NCBI RefSeq assembly: GCF_003350205.1 | Contig: NZ_QLLC01000004.1 | Coordinates: 1-64,000, forward strand | Origin: Brevundimonas bullata | GTDB taxonomy: Bacteria; Pseudomonadota; Alphaproteobacteria; Caulobacterales; Caulobacteraceae | Length of the DNA: 64,000 nucleotides | Direction of reading: 5' to 3' | Shown here: piece after piece, positions 24,326 through 33,361 of the stretch | How the letters are laid out: the number at the start of each line of letters is the position of its first letter | How positions within the stretch are numbered: position 1 is the first letter of the stretch | The notes under the pieces: model-generated | Told to the model about the DNA's origin: nothing | Databases searched by the model: none | The model's input: only the letters and a program-made list of their open reading frames with translations | Position numbers and translations under genes: made by a program

Positions 24326-25260
24326 GCGCCTCGGCCCAGATCCACGACAACCCAGGCTGGCCGATGGCCAGTCCGGTCCTGTCGGTGCTGATCCCCTTCC
24401 TTCGCGATGATCCAGGCGTCTTGCTGGCGCTTCTGGAGCGCGAAGCCCTCGCCCTGGATGGCGCGGTCGAACTGGTCCTGCTGGATGACGGCACGGCTGA
24501 CCCCGCCCTGACCGCCCGTCTGACGGCCCAGATCGACGCCCTGGCCCTGCCGACGCGCCTGATCACCCTGCCCGCCAATGAGGGCCGCTCCATCGGCCGC
24601 AACCGGCTGGCCTCCGCCGCACGGGGCGGGAGCCTTCTGTTCCTCGACAGCGACATGAGGCCCGACCACGACCGCTTTCTGCAAACCTGGGCGAGGCTGA
24701 CGACCGAACAGGCGCCCGCCGTGGCCTTCGGCGGCTTCTCGCTGTTGCAGGCCCCTCAAGAGGCCCGCTTCGCCGTTCATCGCAGCATGGCGGCCAAGTC
24801 GGACTGCCTGTCTCACGAGCAGCGCGCCTTGCAGCCCGAGAAATACGTCTTCACCTCCAACCTTCTGGTTCGCCGCGACGTGTTCGAGACCGAGGCTTTC
24901 GATCCCGGTTTTTCGGGCTGGGGCTGGGAGGACGTGGAATGGGCCATGCGCGTCTCGCGCCGGTTCGCCGTCGTCCATCTGGACAACACCGCCACCCACA
25001 TGGGTCTGGACACGGTCGAGGCCCTGGCCGCCAAGTACGAACAGTCGGCGCCCAATTTCGCCCGTGTCGTCGCCCGCCACCCCGACTTCGTCGCCGCCTA
25101 TCCCAGCTATCGCGTGGCGAAAAAGCTGAAGGCCGTGCCGGGCCTGAAGGCCGTCCGTCCCCTGTTCAAGCGCGCCGCCCATCTAACCGCCCTGCCCGTG
25201 CCCTTGCGCGCCTTCAGCCTGCGCCTTTACCGCGCCGCCCTCTATGCGGAGGCGATATGA
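24322..25260 (+). CDS. hfsG: Holdfast family-2 glycosyltransferase HfsG, 312 aa
   Basis: A GT-A fold glycosyltransferase: LSVLIPFLRDDPGVLL at the N-terminus, an LVLLDDGTAD segment, RSIGRNRLASAARG, and the metal-binding LLFLDSDMRPD (DxD). A GWGWEDVEWAMRV segment is the acceptor-side motif of family 2. Caulobacter HfsG is known to add sugar residues, probably N-acetylglucosamine, to holdfast precursor. It overlaps hfsF (ATGA) and hfsH (ATGA), so the genes are translationally coupled. Gene identity rests on position and family; the sugar transferred cannot be told from sequence. Confidence 0.88.
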   Translation: MSASAQIHDNPGWPMASPVLSVLIPFLRDDPGVLLALLEREALALDGAVELVLLDDGTADPALTARLTAQIDALALPTRLITLPANEGRSIGRNRLASAARGGSLLFLDSDMRPDHDRFLQTWARLTTEQAPAVAFGGFSLLQAPQEARFAVHRSMAAKSDCLSHEQRALQPEKYVFTSNLLVRRDVFETEAFDPGFSGWGWEDVEWAMRVSRRFAVVHLDNTATHMGLDTVEALAAKYEQSAPNFARVVARHPDFVAAYPSYRVAKKLKAVPGLKAVRPLFKRAAHLTALPVPLRAFSLRLYRAALYAEAI

Positions 25261-26000
25261 TCCAGCCCTACACGCCTGACGTCAGCCTGAAGGGCAAGCT
25301 GCGCCGCCGCTTCGCCCGACTGACGCACCGGCGCCCGGCGCGCCTGGGCCTGACCCGACCGACCGTCAGCTTCACCTTCGACGACATCCCCGCCAGCGCC
25401 GGACAGGCCGGGGCCGAGGCGCTGGAGGCGCATGGCGCGCGGGGGACCTTCTACGTCTGCGCCGGCCTGTTCGGGCAGAACGGACACATGGGCCGCTTTG
25501 CCGACAGCAGCGAGATCGGCGATCTGATCCGACGCGGCCATGAGGTCGCGGGCCATACCTTCGGCCATCTGGACTGCCACCGAACGCCCGAGGCTGAACT
25601 GATCGCCGACCTCGACGCCAATGACGCCGCCCTGCACGACCTGAGCGCCGCCCCCATCCATTTCGCCTATCCCTATGGCGAGGTCTCGCCGCGCGCCAAG
25701 GCCCTGCTGGCCGGGCGCTATGCATCGCTGCGCGGGGTGCACAAGGGGCTTGTCCACGACGGCGGCGACCTGAACCAGTTGCCGGGCGTCGGCATCGAAG
25801 GCCCGGAGGGTCAAGCTGTCGCTCGCCAGTGGATCGACCGCGCCGTGTCTGAAAACGCCTGGCTGATTCTCTACACCCACGACGTCCGCGAGGCCCCTTC
25901 GCCCTGGGGCTGCACGCCTGACGCCCTGTCGCGCCTGATCGCCCATGCCCGCGCGACCGGCTGCGACATCCGCACGGTGGGCGAGGTGCTGGCGGCATGA
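25257..26000 (+). CDS. hfsH: Holdfast polysaccharide deacetylase HfsH, 247 aa
   Basis: A NodB-type carbohydrate esterase 4 domain. Motif 1 is SFTFDDIP with two catalytic and metal-binding Asp residues; motif 2 is AGHTFGHLDCH with the metal histidines; a later motif is AYPYGEVSP; ILYTHDV contains a conserved histidine. In Caulobacter HfsH deacetylates GlcNAc in the holdfast, which is needed for adhesion and cohesion. No signal peptide is seen, so it would act in the cytoplasm, as reported for HfsH. It overlaps hfsG and the next gene by four bases each. Confidence 0.92.
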   Translation: MIQPYTPDVSLKGKLRRRFARLTHRRPARLGLTRPTVSFTFDDIPASAGQAGAEALEAHGARGTFYVCAGLFGQNGHMGRFADSSEIGDLIRRGHEVAGHTFGHLDCHRTPEAELIADLDANDAALHDLSAAPIHFAYPYGEVSPRAKALLAGRYASLRGVHKGLVHDGGDLNQLPGVGIEGPEGQAVARQWIDRAVSENAWLILYTHDVREAPSPWGCTPDALSRLIAHARATGCDIRTVGEVLAA

Positions 26001-26944
26001 ACGCGACCGACGTCGCTGTCGTCATCCCGACCCTGCGTCGCCCCGACAGTCTGGAGCGCGCCCTGCGCTCGCTGTTCCTCCAGACCGACGTCTCGGACCG
26101 TCTGCGCGAGATCGTCGTCGTCGACAACGATCCGGCGGCGAGTTCGCGCGACACCGTGGACCGCCTGCGTCCCGCCTCCCCCGTGCCCCTGGTCTGGCGT
26201 CACGCCCCCCGTCCCGGCGTCGCCACCGCCCGCAACGAAGGTCTGGCCGCCACAGACGCGCCCCTGATCGCCTTCCTCGACGACGACGAAGCCGCCTCGC
26301 CCGGCTGGCTGGCGGCCCTGCTGGCGGGCCAGGAAGCGACCGGCGCCGACGCCGTCTTCGGTCCGATCCGGGGGCGCGTCCCCGACGGAACGGGCTGGAC
26401 CACCCACTACCTCGAACGGTTTTTCGGTCGCGAAGGCCCGGCGCAGTCGCAGTTGATCGACCAGCCTTACGGCTGCGGCAACGCCCTGCTGGTGCGCGCT
26501 ACCGCCCTGCCCGGCGTCGCCCCGTTCAACACCTCAGCGGACCAATCAGGCGGCGAGGACGACGCCCTGTTCACGGCCCTGGCGGCACGGGGCGGCCGCT
26601 TCGGCTGGGCCGCCGACGCCTGGGTGGACGAGTTCGCGCCGCCGCACCGCGCTACCCTGCGCTACGCCCTGACCCGCGCTTTCGCCTATGGCCAGGGGCC
26701 CAGCCAGACCGCCGCCGCCGCCCGTGACTGGCCCGCCGTCGCCCGTTGGATGGTCATCGGCGCAGCCCAGACCGCCGTCTGGACCCTGGCCGCCCTGCCC
26801 CTGATCCTGATCCGTGATCCGAGGCGCGCGGATAGGCTGGATCGCGCCGCGCGCGGCCTGGGAAAACTGTTCTGGATGAAGGGGTTCGAGCCGCATTTTT
26901 ACGGCACGCGCGAACTGGCGCGGCTGGAGCGCCAGAAGATCTAG
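25997..26944 (+). CDS. Holdfast-cluster glycosyltransferase family 2, 315 aa (HfsL-like)
   Basis: A second GT-A glycosyltransferase in the cluster: VAVVIPTLRRPDSLERALRS, IVVVDNDPA, RPGVATARNEGL, LIAFLDDDEAASPGWL. A single hydrophobic helix near the C-terminus (MVIGAAQTAVWTLAALPLIL) probably anchors it to the membrane. It overlaps hfsH (ATGA). Holdfast loci of other Caulobacterales contain a second GT called HfsL at a similar place, so this is my best candidate name, but I leave the symbol empty. Its stop codon shares the palindrome CTAG with the stop of the convergent hfsB. Confidence 0.85.
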   Translation: MNATDVAVVIPTLRRPDSLERALRSLFLQTDVSDRLREIVVVDNDPAASSRDTVDRLRPASPVPLVWRHAPRPGVATARNEGLAATDAPLIAFLDDDEAASPGWLAALLAGQEATGADAVFGPIRGRVPDGTGWTTHYLERFFGREGPAQSQLIDQPYGCGNALLVRATALPGVAPFNTSADQSGGEDDALFTALAARGGRFGWAADAWVDEFAPPHRATLRYALTRAFAYGQGPSQTAAAARDWPAVARWMVIGAAQTAVWTLAALPLILIRDPRRADRLDRAARGLGKLFWMKGFEPHFYGTRELARLERQKI

Positions 26945-27642
26945 CCGACCAGCCGCTTCAGCATTGGCGGCGGCGCCCAGGTGGAGCGGTTCATCACCAC
27001 GCCGGCGATGCGTCCGCCCACGGCGTCGATTTCGTCACGCAGGGCCACTGGCTCGCTGGCCGCCGTCGTCTCGGCGGCGACCACCAGGATGGTGGCGTCG
27101 ACAAAGGGCGCCAGGGTGATGGCCATGTCGCTGCGGTCGGCGGCGGGGGTGTCGATCACCACCGTGTCGGCATGGGCGCGCAAGGCCGTCCAGTAGCGCG
27201 CCTCACCCACCGGCTCGACCCGCTGACCGGCGCGCAGCAGCTCGGTATGGAACCGCGTGACGAACAGCCGCCCGCCCAGACAGGCCCGCGCGGTCATCAG
27301 GCGGGCCGGCTTGACCGGCAAACCGTCGCGGCCCCGCATCGGCGGCGTGACGGCATAGAAGGCGGAACTGTCCGGCGAGGCCTGGACCGGAGCCGCCAGA
27401 CGACCGAACCGCTCGGGTTCGGACGCGATCACGTCCATCTGTCCCTGCTGGCTCAGATCACCATCGATCAACCAGACCGGCTTGCGCGCCCGCACAGCCG
27501 CTAGGCGAGCGTACTCGCGCGCCACGGTCGAGACGCCGTCTCCGGTTGTGGCCGAGGCGAACTGGATGACGCGGCCGCGATGAGCCGACGCTGGTCCCAG
27601 CGCCGCCCACAGTCCCGCCATTTCCGTCGTCAGATCCACCAT
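26941..27642 (-). CDS. hfsB: HfsB, Wzc-C/CpsD-like ATPase with altered Walker A, 233 aa
   Basis: Homologous in layout to the cytoplasmic tyrosine-kinase half of Wzc/CpsD, the partner of polysaccharide co-polymerases. After FASATTGDGVSTVAREYARL comes VWLIDGDLS (Walker A-prime region) and TVVIDTPAADRSD (Walker B). The usual Walker A lysine (GEGKST) is Val37 here (GDGVST), and no C-terminal tyrosine cluster is present. It is therefore probably not an active tyrosine kinase. Similar changes occur in other alphaproteobacterial members as far as I recall. It follows hfsA on the same strand with 63 bp between the coding regions, forming an hfsA-hfsB unit. Confidence 0.85.
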   Translation of the reverse strand: MVDLTTEMAGLWAALGPASAHRGRVIQFASATTGDGVSTVAREYARLAAVRARKPVWLIDGDLSQQGQMDVIASEPERFGRLAAPVQASPDSSAFYAVTPPMRGRDGLPVKPARLMTARACLGGRLFVTRFHTELLRAGQRVEPVGEARYWTALRAHADTVVIDTPAADRSDMAITLAPFVDATILVVAAETTAASEPVALRDEIDAVGGRIAGVVMNRSTWAPPPMLKRLVG

Positions 27643-27705
27643 CGAATCGGTTACGCGCCCATCATTGATGCGTCAGCCTAGCATGGGCCGGCGCATCCAA
27701 GAGGC

Positions 27706-29151
27706 TCAGCCCGCCTTCATCGGCGCCACGGCCAGCACCGGCATCTGCAAGGTGCGGCTGGCCGTCGAGGGCAGCGAGAACCCGCGCCGCAGGAAGACCC
27801 GCAGCAAGCCGACACAAAGGGCCGTGAAACCGGCGAATAGGAAGGCCGCGATCATCAGCGGCGCCTTCAGGCTCTTGCCCTTTGACGGCGGCTGAGCGCG
27901 CTCGATCACCGTGACATTATCGGCGCCCGCCTTGACCAGCTCATTGTCGGCGCGGCTCTGGGTCTCGCGCTGCTGGAACTCGCGGATCGAGGCGGTCAGG
28001 ACTTCGCGGTTGCCGGCCAGGGTGGCGTTGCGGGATTCAAGCTCGGTCAGACGGGCCTGACGCGTGCGCAGGTCCACCACCTGACGATCCAGCACGGCCA
28101 GACGCGCCGCCAGGGCGTCGCGCTCGGCCTGGGCGTTGATCCGCGTGGTCTCCAGCTCGACCCAGACAGGGTTCGGCCCCGTGCGGACCTCCTTGGCCCC
28201 GACCGCCGTGCCAGTGCCGACATAGGCCTGCATTTGGGCGATCCGCGCCTCGATCTCACGCACGGGCTGGGCGTCGGGCCGATAGCGGCTCAGCAGATCC
28301 TCGCGCTGGGTGCGCAGTTGCAGGATCTGGTCCTGCGCCGAAATGTTCAGGTCCTGCTGCAGGGCGATCTCGACCGGGGTGCGGCTCTGCTGGCCCGCCA
28401 GCGTCGTCAGACGCTGCGCCGCCTGGTTCAGTTGCGCCTGCACCGCCATCCGCTCGGTGAAGATGGACTGATAGGCGGCCGCCAGCGTCGCCTTGGCCGT
28501 GGCGAAGTCGCCGATATTGTTGGTGCGCAAGAATTCTTCATAGGCCTGATCCGCCGTGGACAGCTCGTCCTCGAAGGCCCGGCGCTGGGTCTGGATGGCC
28601 GGCGTGGCGCGGTCCTGGAAGACTTCGCGGCGATAGGTCAGGTATTGCTCGATGACCGTGTTCAGCACCCGCGCCGACAGGGCGGGATCATCGCTTTCAT
28701 AACGCAGGCCGATCACGGGACTGAGCGGCGTCACCACCACCTCAAGGCCCGAGGCCACGGCGCGCACCGCGTTTTCTTCCTGTTTGGCCGGGCTGGCCTT
28801 GGACGGCTTGCCGTCCTGGAAGCTCTCGACGCCCATGGCGCGAACCACGCGGCGCTTGACCTCCGTGCTGTTCAGGATGGCCCCTTCCGACTGCGCCACC
28901 TCGGCGGCGGTCGGCGGCGAGCCCCTCTCGCTCACCCCGACGCGCGGCTGATAGACGTATTCCTGACCCACGCCGACGAACAGGCTGGCCCCGGCGGTAT
29001 AGGTCTTCTTCAGCGTCAGAACCGCTCCTGCGCCCAGGACGAACAGGACGGCGAAGACCAGCACCATGACCCACAGTTCGCGGAACAGCAGCGCCACGAC
29101 GTCGAGGACGCCATAACGCGGTCGAGCTGCTGCACGAGAGGCCAAACGCAT
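27706..29151 (-). CDS. hfsA: HfsA, polysaccharide co-polymerase (Wzz/GumC type), 481 aa
   Basis: An inner-membrane co-polymerase of the PCP-2a type without the kinase domain. One transmembrane segment near the N-terminus (LWVMVLVFAVLFVLGAGAVL) is followed by a large periplasmic region with long coiled coil (about residues 170-420, rich in Gln, Arg and Ala), then a second transmembrane segment (APLMIAAFLFAGFTALCVGL) and a basic tail. It would link the inner-membrane Wzy-type assembly to the outer-membrane channel HfsD. In C. crescentus hfsD, hfsA and hfsB form one operon; here hfsA is divergent from hfsD. Confidence 0.9.
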   Translation of the reverse strand: MRLASRAAARPRYGVLDVVALLFRELWVMVLVFAVLFVLGAGAVLTLKKTYTAGASLFVGVGQEYVYQPRVGVSERGSPPTAAEVAQSEGAILNSTEVKRRVVRAMGVESFQDGKPSKASPAKQEENAVRAVASGLEVVVTPLSPVIGLRYESDDPALSARVLNTVIEQYLTYRREVFQDRATPAIQTQRRAFEDELSTADQAYEEFLRTNNIGDFATAKATLAAAYQSIFTERMAVQAQLNQAAQRLTTLAGQQSRTPVEIALQQDLNISAQDQILQLRTQREDLLSRYRPDAQPVREIEARIAQMQAYVGTGTAVGAKEVRTGPNPVWVELETTRINAQAERDALAARLAVLDRQVVDLRTRQARLTELESRNATLAGNREVLTASIREFQQRETQSRADNELVKAGADNVTVIERAQPPSKGKSLKAPLMIAAFLFAGFTALCVGLLRVFLRRGFSLPSTASRTLQMPVLAVAPMKAG

Positions 29152-29207
29152 GAGCCGGGGAAATCCATTCCAGGAAGCTTTCAGGCGCTACCCTTGAATG
29201 ACCCACG

Positions 29208-29222
29208 TTAACCGGGCGTTAC
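29208..29222 (+). promoter_or_regulatory. CtrA-box-like element between hfsA and hfsD
   Basis: TTAA-N7-TTAC is present with the known CtrA spacing (consensus TTAA-N7-TTAA), 54 bases before the hfsD ATG and 57 bases from the hfsA start. One base differs from the consensus. CtrA control of hfs genes here is inference. Confidence 0.4.
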
Positions 29223-29275
29223 CCATAAGGGTCCAGCTTCACCTTCATTCGAAAACGACAGCTGTTCGCGCCCTC

Positions 29276-29983
29276 ATGATCCCTGATCGCCGCCTTATCC
29301 TGATGGGCCTGGCCGCCGGCCTGGCGGGCTGCGCCAGCGGTCGTGGCCAACCGCCCCTGCCCGGCGCGCCCCTGCCCGCCGATCTGGCCTTCGCGCCGTG
29401 GACGGATGTAGCCCCCGAATACCTGCTCTTCCCTGGCGACGAGATCGAGGTCGCCCTGCCCACCGCGACCGAGCTGACCCGTCAGCTCAAGATCGGCCCC
29501 GATGGGCGCGTCTCCCTACCGCTGCTGGGCCATGTCATGGCGGCGGACCGCACCCTGGCCGAACTGGAGGCCGACGTCGCCGAGGGTTACGCCGCTCAGC
29601 TGCGCCGCCCCGAGGTCGAAGTCACCCTGCGCCTGGCCGGCCCGCTCAAGGTCTGGGTCGACGGCGAGGTCCGCAATCCCGGCGTGTTCGACATGCCCGG
29701 CGACATCGACGCCTATCAGGCCGTCATCATGGCCGGCGGCTTCCTGCCCTCGGCCAAATCCGCCCAGGCCGCCCTGATCCGACGCGGCCCAGGCGGGGTG
29801 CGCATGATGCGCGCCATTGACCTTCGTCCGCGCCGGGCCGAGGTCGTGCCCCTGCATCGCGGCGACATCATCTTCGTGCCGCGCTCAACCCTTGGCGAGC
29901 TCGCCGCCTTCTTCACCCTGTTCCGCGCCGCCCTGCCGATCGGCTTCAGCTATGCCCTGAACGGCGGCTACGCCTCGACCTGA
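29276..29983 (+). CDS. hfsD: HfsD, outer-membrane polysaccharide export lipoprotein (Wza-like), 235 aa
   Basis: A Poly_export/SLBB protein. The signal sequence ends in the lipobox LAGC (MIPDRRLILMGLAAGLAGC). The export domain follows: YLLFPGDEIEVALPTA, LKIGPDGRVSLPLLGHV, then an SLBB segment VWVDGEVRNPGVFDMPGDID. Its C-terminal segment (ELAAFFTLFRAALPIGFSYAL) would form the amphipathic outer-membrane helix of the Wza-type channel. I use the ATG at 29276, which gives the lipoprotein signal; an upstream frame extends 26 residues without an SD. Divergent from hfsA. Confidence 0.92.
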   Translation: MIPDRRLILMGLAAGLAGCASGRGQPPLPGAPLPADLAFAPWTDVAPEYLLFPGDEIEVALPTATELTRQLKIGPDGRVSLPLLGHVMAADRTLAELEADVAEGYAAQLRRPEVEVTLRLAGPLKVWVDGEVRNPGVFDMPGDIDAYQAVIMAGGFLPSAKSAQAALIRRGPGGVRMMRAIDLRPRRAEVVPLHRGDIIFVPRSTLGELAAFFTLFRAALPIGFSYALNGGYAST

Positions 29984-30069
29984 GGCCATCTTTTCGCCGC
30001 ATAGCGGAACTGCCGAGCTTGGTCTGGCGTTGCCTCTTGGGATCTGTCGCCCCGCTAGAGGACCGACCC

Positions 30070-31515
30070 ATGCGCATTCGCTCCGGCTTTCCGGTCCTCG
30101 CCGCCGCTCTCGCCCTGGCCGCCTCGCCTACATGGGCGGCACAGGAGGACGGACAGAACGCGGCCGACGACGACCCCATGGTTCTCTACGACAAGGACGG
30201 GACCACCCTACGGGCGCATCTGCAGGCGGGCGGCAATCTGGTCGCCGAACACGATCTCTTCTGGCGGTTCTCGGAGACGGTGGCCGGCGTCACCGATTTC
30301 GACCCCAACGCCGAATGGTTCGAAGCCTATGTAAAGCCCGGCCTGACCTTTGAGCGGCGTGTGGGCGAACGCGCCACCTTCTATGGCGGCGTGTCGGCGG
30401 TGGCCTCCATGACCGTGGGCACCGACGCCTTCGACGCCGGGGATACCGGCCGGGCGACCCTAGAGGAAGGCTACCTCGGCTGGCGCTACAAGGCCGATGA
30501 GACCACCTTCGACGTCTCCGTCGGTCCGCGCGTCTTCAAGGCCGGCACGGGGATGCTGATCGAGGCGGGCGGCTCCAGTGGATTTTCGCGCGGCGCGTTG
30601 AAGCTTGGCCCGCGCAAGGCCTGGGCCTTCGCCGCCCTAGGCGAGGTCAGCCGCGGCGGCTTCAAGGGCACGGCCTTCTACCTTGACCCCAATGAGTCGC
30701 CGGACAACGACAGCCACAATCGACTGGCCGGCGTGGACATCCGCTACGACGCCAACCCCAACGCCGTCATCGGCCTGACGGCGGGCAAGGTGCTCGAATC
30801 CGAGTCCCCCTACCCCAAGGCCCCGCCCGGCGGGATCGGCGTTCCAAGCATCATTCCCGGCGCCCGCGACGGACTGAAGTTCGCCAATCTCTACATCCGC
30901 TCGCCGCTCAGGGGCGCGCCCAACGCCTTCATGGCGGCGGATCTGGCGGTCGAGCGCAACGACCGCATCGACCTGCGCGCCTGGGCGGGCCGCGCCCAGA
31001 TCGGCTACGCCTTCGCCGAACATCGCTGGAAGCCGACCTTCACCCTGGGCTATCAGACCTTCTCCGGCGACGATCCCGACACCCCCCGGCTGGAGCGGTT
31101 CGACCCTCTCTATTACGAGGGCAACCCCTCGGCCTGGTCGACCGGCACCAAGTCGTCGATGGTCTTCATCAACTCCAATGTGAACTCCTGGCAGGTCGCA
31201 GTCAGCGTCGCGCCGACGCCGGCCGACACCTTCACGCTGCGCATCCACCGCATCGAAGCCGACCAGTTGCGCAGCCCGATCCAGTTCGGTCAGGCGACCC
31301 GCGTCGAGGGCGACGACATCGACAACCCCATCACCGGCGTCACCCGCCACCACCTGTCCGACGACCTCTACGTCGAGTACTTTCGCGCGATATCGGCCAA
31401 CCTGTACCTAACGACGGGCTTTTCCGTCTCCGTGCCCGGCGCGGGGACCAAGTCCATCGTCGAGGACGCACCCGTCTGGGCCGGCGCCTACGTCAATCTG
31501 ATCGCCAACTACTGA
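30070..31515 (+). CDS. Outer-membrane beta-barrel protein, alginate-export-like, 481 aa
   Basis: After a Sec signal peptide (MRIRSGFPVLAAALALAASPTWA) the chain shows strongly alternating beta strands with aromatic ends, such as FDVSVGPRVFKAGTGMLIE, RAWAGRAQIGYAFAEHRWKPTFTLGYQTFSG and ending WAGAYVNLIANY. A loop DPLYYEGNPSAWSTGTKSS resembles the alginate-export (AlgE-like) family. AGAGGA precedes the ATG. It begins 86 bp after the hfsD stop in the same direction, so it might help secrete holdfast polysaccharide or an unrelated substrate; linkage alone does not prove that. The next gene, an amidohydrolase, follows after 16 bp, suggesting a two-gene unit. Confidence 0.75.
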   Translation: MRIRSGFPVLAAALALAASPTWAAQEDGQNAADDDPMVLYDKDGTTLRAHLQAGGNLVAEHDLFWRFSETVAGVTDFDPNAEWFEAYVKPGLTFERRVGERATFYGGVSAVASMTVGTDAFDAGDTGRATLEEGYLGWRYKADETTFDVSVGPRVFKAGTGMLIEAGGSSGFSRGALKLGPRKAWAFAALGEVSRGGFKGTAFYLDPNESPDNDSHNRLAGVDIRYDANPNAVIGLTAGKVLESESPYPKAPPGGIGVPSIIPGARDGLKFANLYIRSPLRGAPNAFMAADLAVERNDRIDLRAWAGRAQIGYAFAEHRWKPTFTLGYQTFSGDDPDTPRLERFDPLYYEGNPSAWSTGTKSSMVFINSNVNSWQVAVSVAPTPADTFTLRIHRIEADQLRSPIQFGQATRVEGDDIDNPITGVTRHHLSDDLYVEYFRAISANLYLTTGFSVSVPGAGTKSIVEDAPVWAGAYVNLIANY

Positions 31516-31531
31516 ACCGAACGAGACGTCC

Positions 31532-33271
31532 ATGACCCTGCTCGCACCGCCGACCGACCGCCGCAGCTTGCTGGCCGGCGCGGGCGCCCTGGCCGGCGCC
31601 GCCCTGATCGGAGGGCGCTCGGCCATGGCCCAGTCACGCGCGTCGGCCATGATTTTCACCGGCGGCCCCATCCTGACCATCGACGACGCCATGCCGACCG
31701 CCGAGGCCGTGGCCGTGCGCAACGGCGTCATCGTCGCGGTGGGCTCGCTGGACGCCGCCCGCGCGGCTGTGGGCCGCAACGCCCAAGTGGTCAATCTGGA
31801 CGGTCGCACCCTGCTGCCGGGCTTCTTCGATCCCCACGGCCACGTGTCGATGGTCGGCCTGCAGGCGCGCTACGCCAACCTGCTTCCTGCGCCCGACGGC
31901 CAGGGCGACGACATCCCGGCCCTGCAAGGCATCACCCGCGACTGGATGAACGCCCACGAACAGCTGGTCCGCGACACCCAGTTGGTCATCGGCTTCGGCT
32001 ATGACGACTCCCAGCTGAAAGAGCATCGCCACCCGACACGGACTGAGCTGGACGCCATCTCCGACAGCGTGCCGATCCTGTTCATGCACCAGTCCGGCCA
32101 CCTGGGCGTGGCCAACAGCGCGGCCCTGAAGGCCGCCGGGATCAGCGCCTCGACGCCCAACCCCGACGGCGGCGCCTTCCGCCGCGAAGACGGCTCGCAG
32201 GAACCCAACGGGGTGATGGAGGAAACCGCCCTCTTCACGGTCATGGGCGCCCTGTTCACCCGCCTGGACCTTCGGGCCAACCTTGAGATGATCCGCGAGG
32301 GCGCGCGCTTCTATTCCAGCTTCGGCTACACCACGGCTCAGGATGGGCGCTCCTCGACCGACACCTGCCGCATGATGGCCATGCTGGCCGAGCGTGGCGA
32401 GCTGCCCATCGACATCCTGTCCTTCCCCGACATTCTCACCTCGACCGACGTCATGGCGACGCCGCTATATCGCAAGAACTACGTCGGCAAATACCGCATC
32501 GGCGGGGTCAAGCTGACCATTGACGGCTCGCCCCAGGGCAAGACCGCCTGGCTGTCGCAGCCCTACTATATTCCGCCCGAAGGCAAGCCAGCCTCCTATC
32601 GCGGCTATCCCGCCGCGACCGAGCAACAGGTTCTGGACGCGGTCGAACTGGCCTTCAAAAACGACTGGCAGATCGAGGTCCACGCCAATGGCGACGCCGC
32701 CATCGACCTGTTGATCGGCGCGGTGCGCGACGCCACAAACCGGCACGGCGCCAAGGACCGTCGCCCGGTCATGATCCACGGCCAGACCGTCCGTATGGAT
32801 CAGCTGGACGAACTCAAGACCCTGGGCATCGTGCCGTCCCTCTTCCCCATGCACACCTTCTATTGGGGCGACTTCCACAGGGACGCGGTTCTGGGACCGC
32901 GCCGGGCCGAGTTCATCTCGCCCTGCGCCTCGGTCGTGCGACGCGGGATGCGCTTTACCAGCCACCACGACGCGCCGGTGGCCAATCCCGACGCCATGCG
33001 CGTCCTGTCCGCCACCGTCACCCGCCGCACCCGCTCGGGCGACATCCTCGGCCCCGATGAATGCGTCCCCGTCGACATCGCCCTGAAGGCCATGACCCTC
33101 TGGGCCGCCTGGCAGCACTACGAAGACGACCGCAAGGGCTCCCTGGCCGTCGGCAAGCTCGCCGACATGACCATCCTGGACGCTGACCCCATGACCATCG
33201 ACCGCGACAAGCTGGCGGCGATCAAGGTCACCAGCACCTGGAAGGAAGGCCGCGAGGTCTGGTCTGGCTGA
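31532..33271 (+). CDS. Tat-exported amidohydrolase, YtcJ-like, 579 aa
   Basis: A metal-dependent amidohydrolase of the YtcJ/TIM-barrel group (amidohydrolase family 3). A twin-arginine signal (DRRSLLAGAGALAGAALIGG) followed by SAMAQS predicts export to the periplasm. Metal ligands appear in GFFDPHGHVSM (HxH) and MHQSGHLGVANSAALKA, a carboxylate region near VKLTIDGSPQGKTAWL, HANGDAAIDLL and MIHGQT, and a late Asp in HHDAPVANPDAMRVL. The C-terminal GKLADMTILDADPMTI belongs to the small beta-sandwich. It probably forms an operon with the preceding barrel gene. The substrate is unknown. Confidence 0.9.
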   Translation: MTLLAPPTDRRSLLAGAGALAGAALIGGRSAMAQSRASAMIFTGGPILTIDDAMPTAEAVAVRNGVIVAVGSLDAARAAVGRNAQVVNLDGRTLLPGFFDPHGHVSMVGLQARYANLLPAPDGQGDDIPALQGITRDWMNAHEQLVRDTQLVIGFGYDDSQLKEHRHPTRTELDAISDSVPILFMHQSGHLGVANSAALKAAGISASTPNPDGGAFRREDGSQEPNGVMEETALFTVMGALFTRLDLRANLEMIREGARFYSSFGYTTAQDGRSSTDTCRMMAMLAERGELPIDILSFPDILTSTDVMATPLYRKNYVGKYRIGGVKLTIDGSPQGKTAWLSQPYYIPPEGKPASYRGYPAATEQQVLDAVELAFKNDWQIEVHANGDAAIDLLIGAVRDATNRHGAKDRRPVMIHGQTVRMDQLDELKTLGIVPSLFPMHTFYWGDFHRDAVLGPRRAEFISPCASVVRRGMRFTSHHDAPVANPDAMRVLSATVTRRTRSGDILGPDECVPVDIALKAMTLWAAWQHYEDDRKGSLAVGKLADMTILDADPMTIDRDKLAAIKVTSTWKEGREVWSG

Positions 33272-33361
33272 GGTGGAGACGCTCGTCCCACCTCAAGCAG
33301 GGTGCTCAAGTCTGCTTTCGACCCCATTGCGGTCTCCGCAATCCACCCTCAAGCTAAGGTC

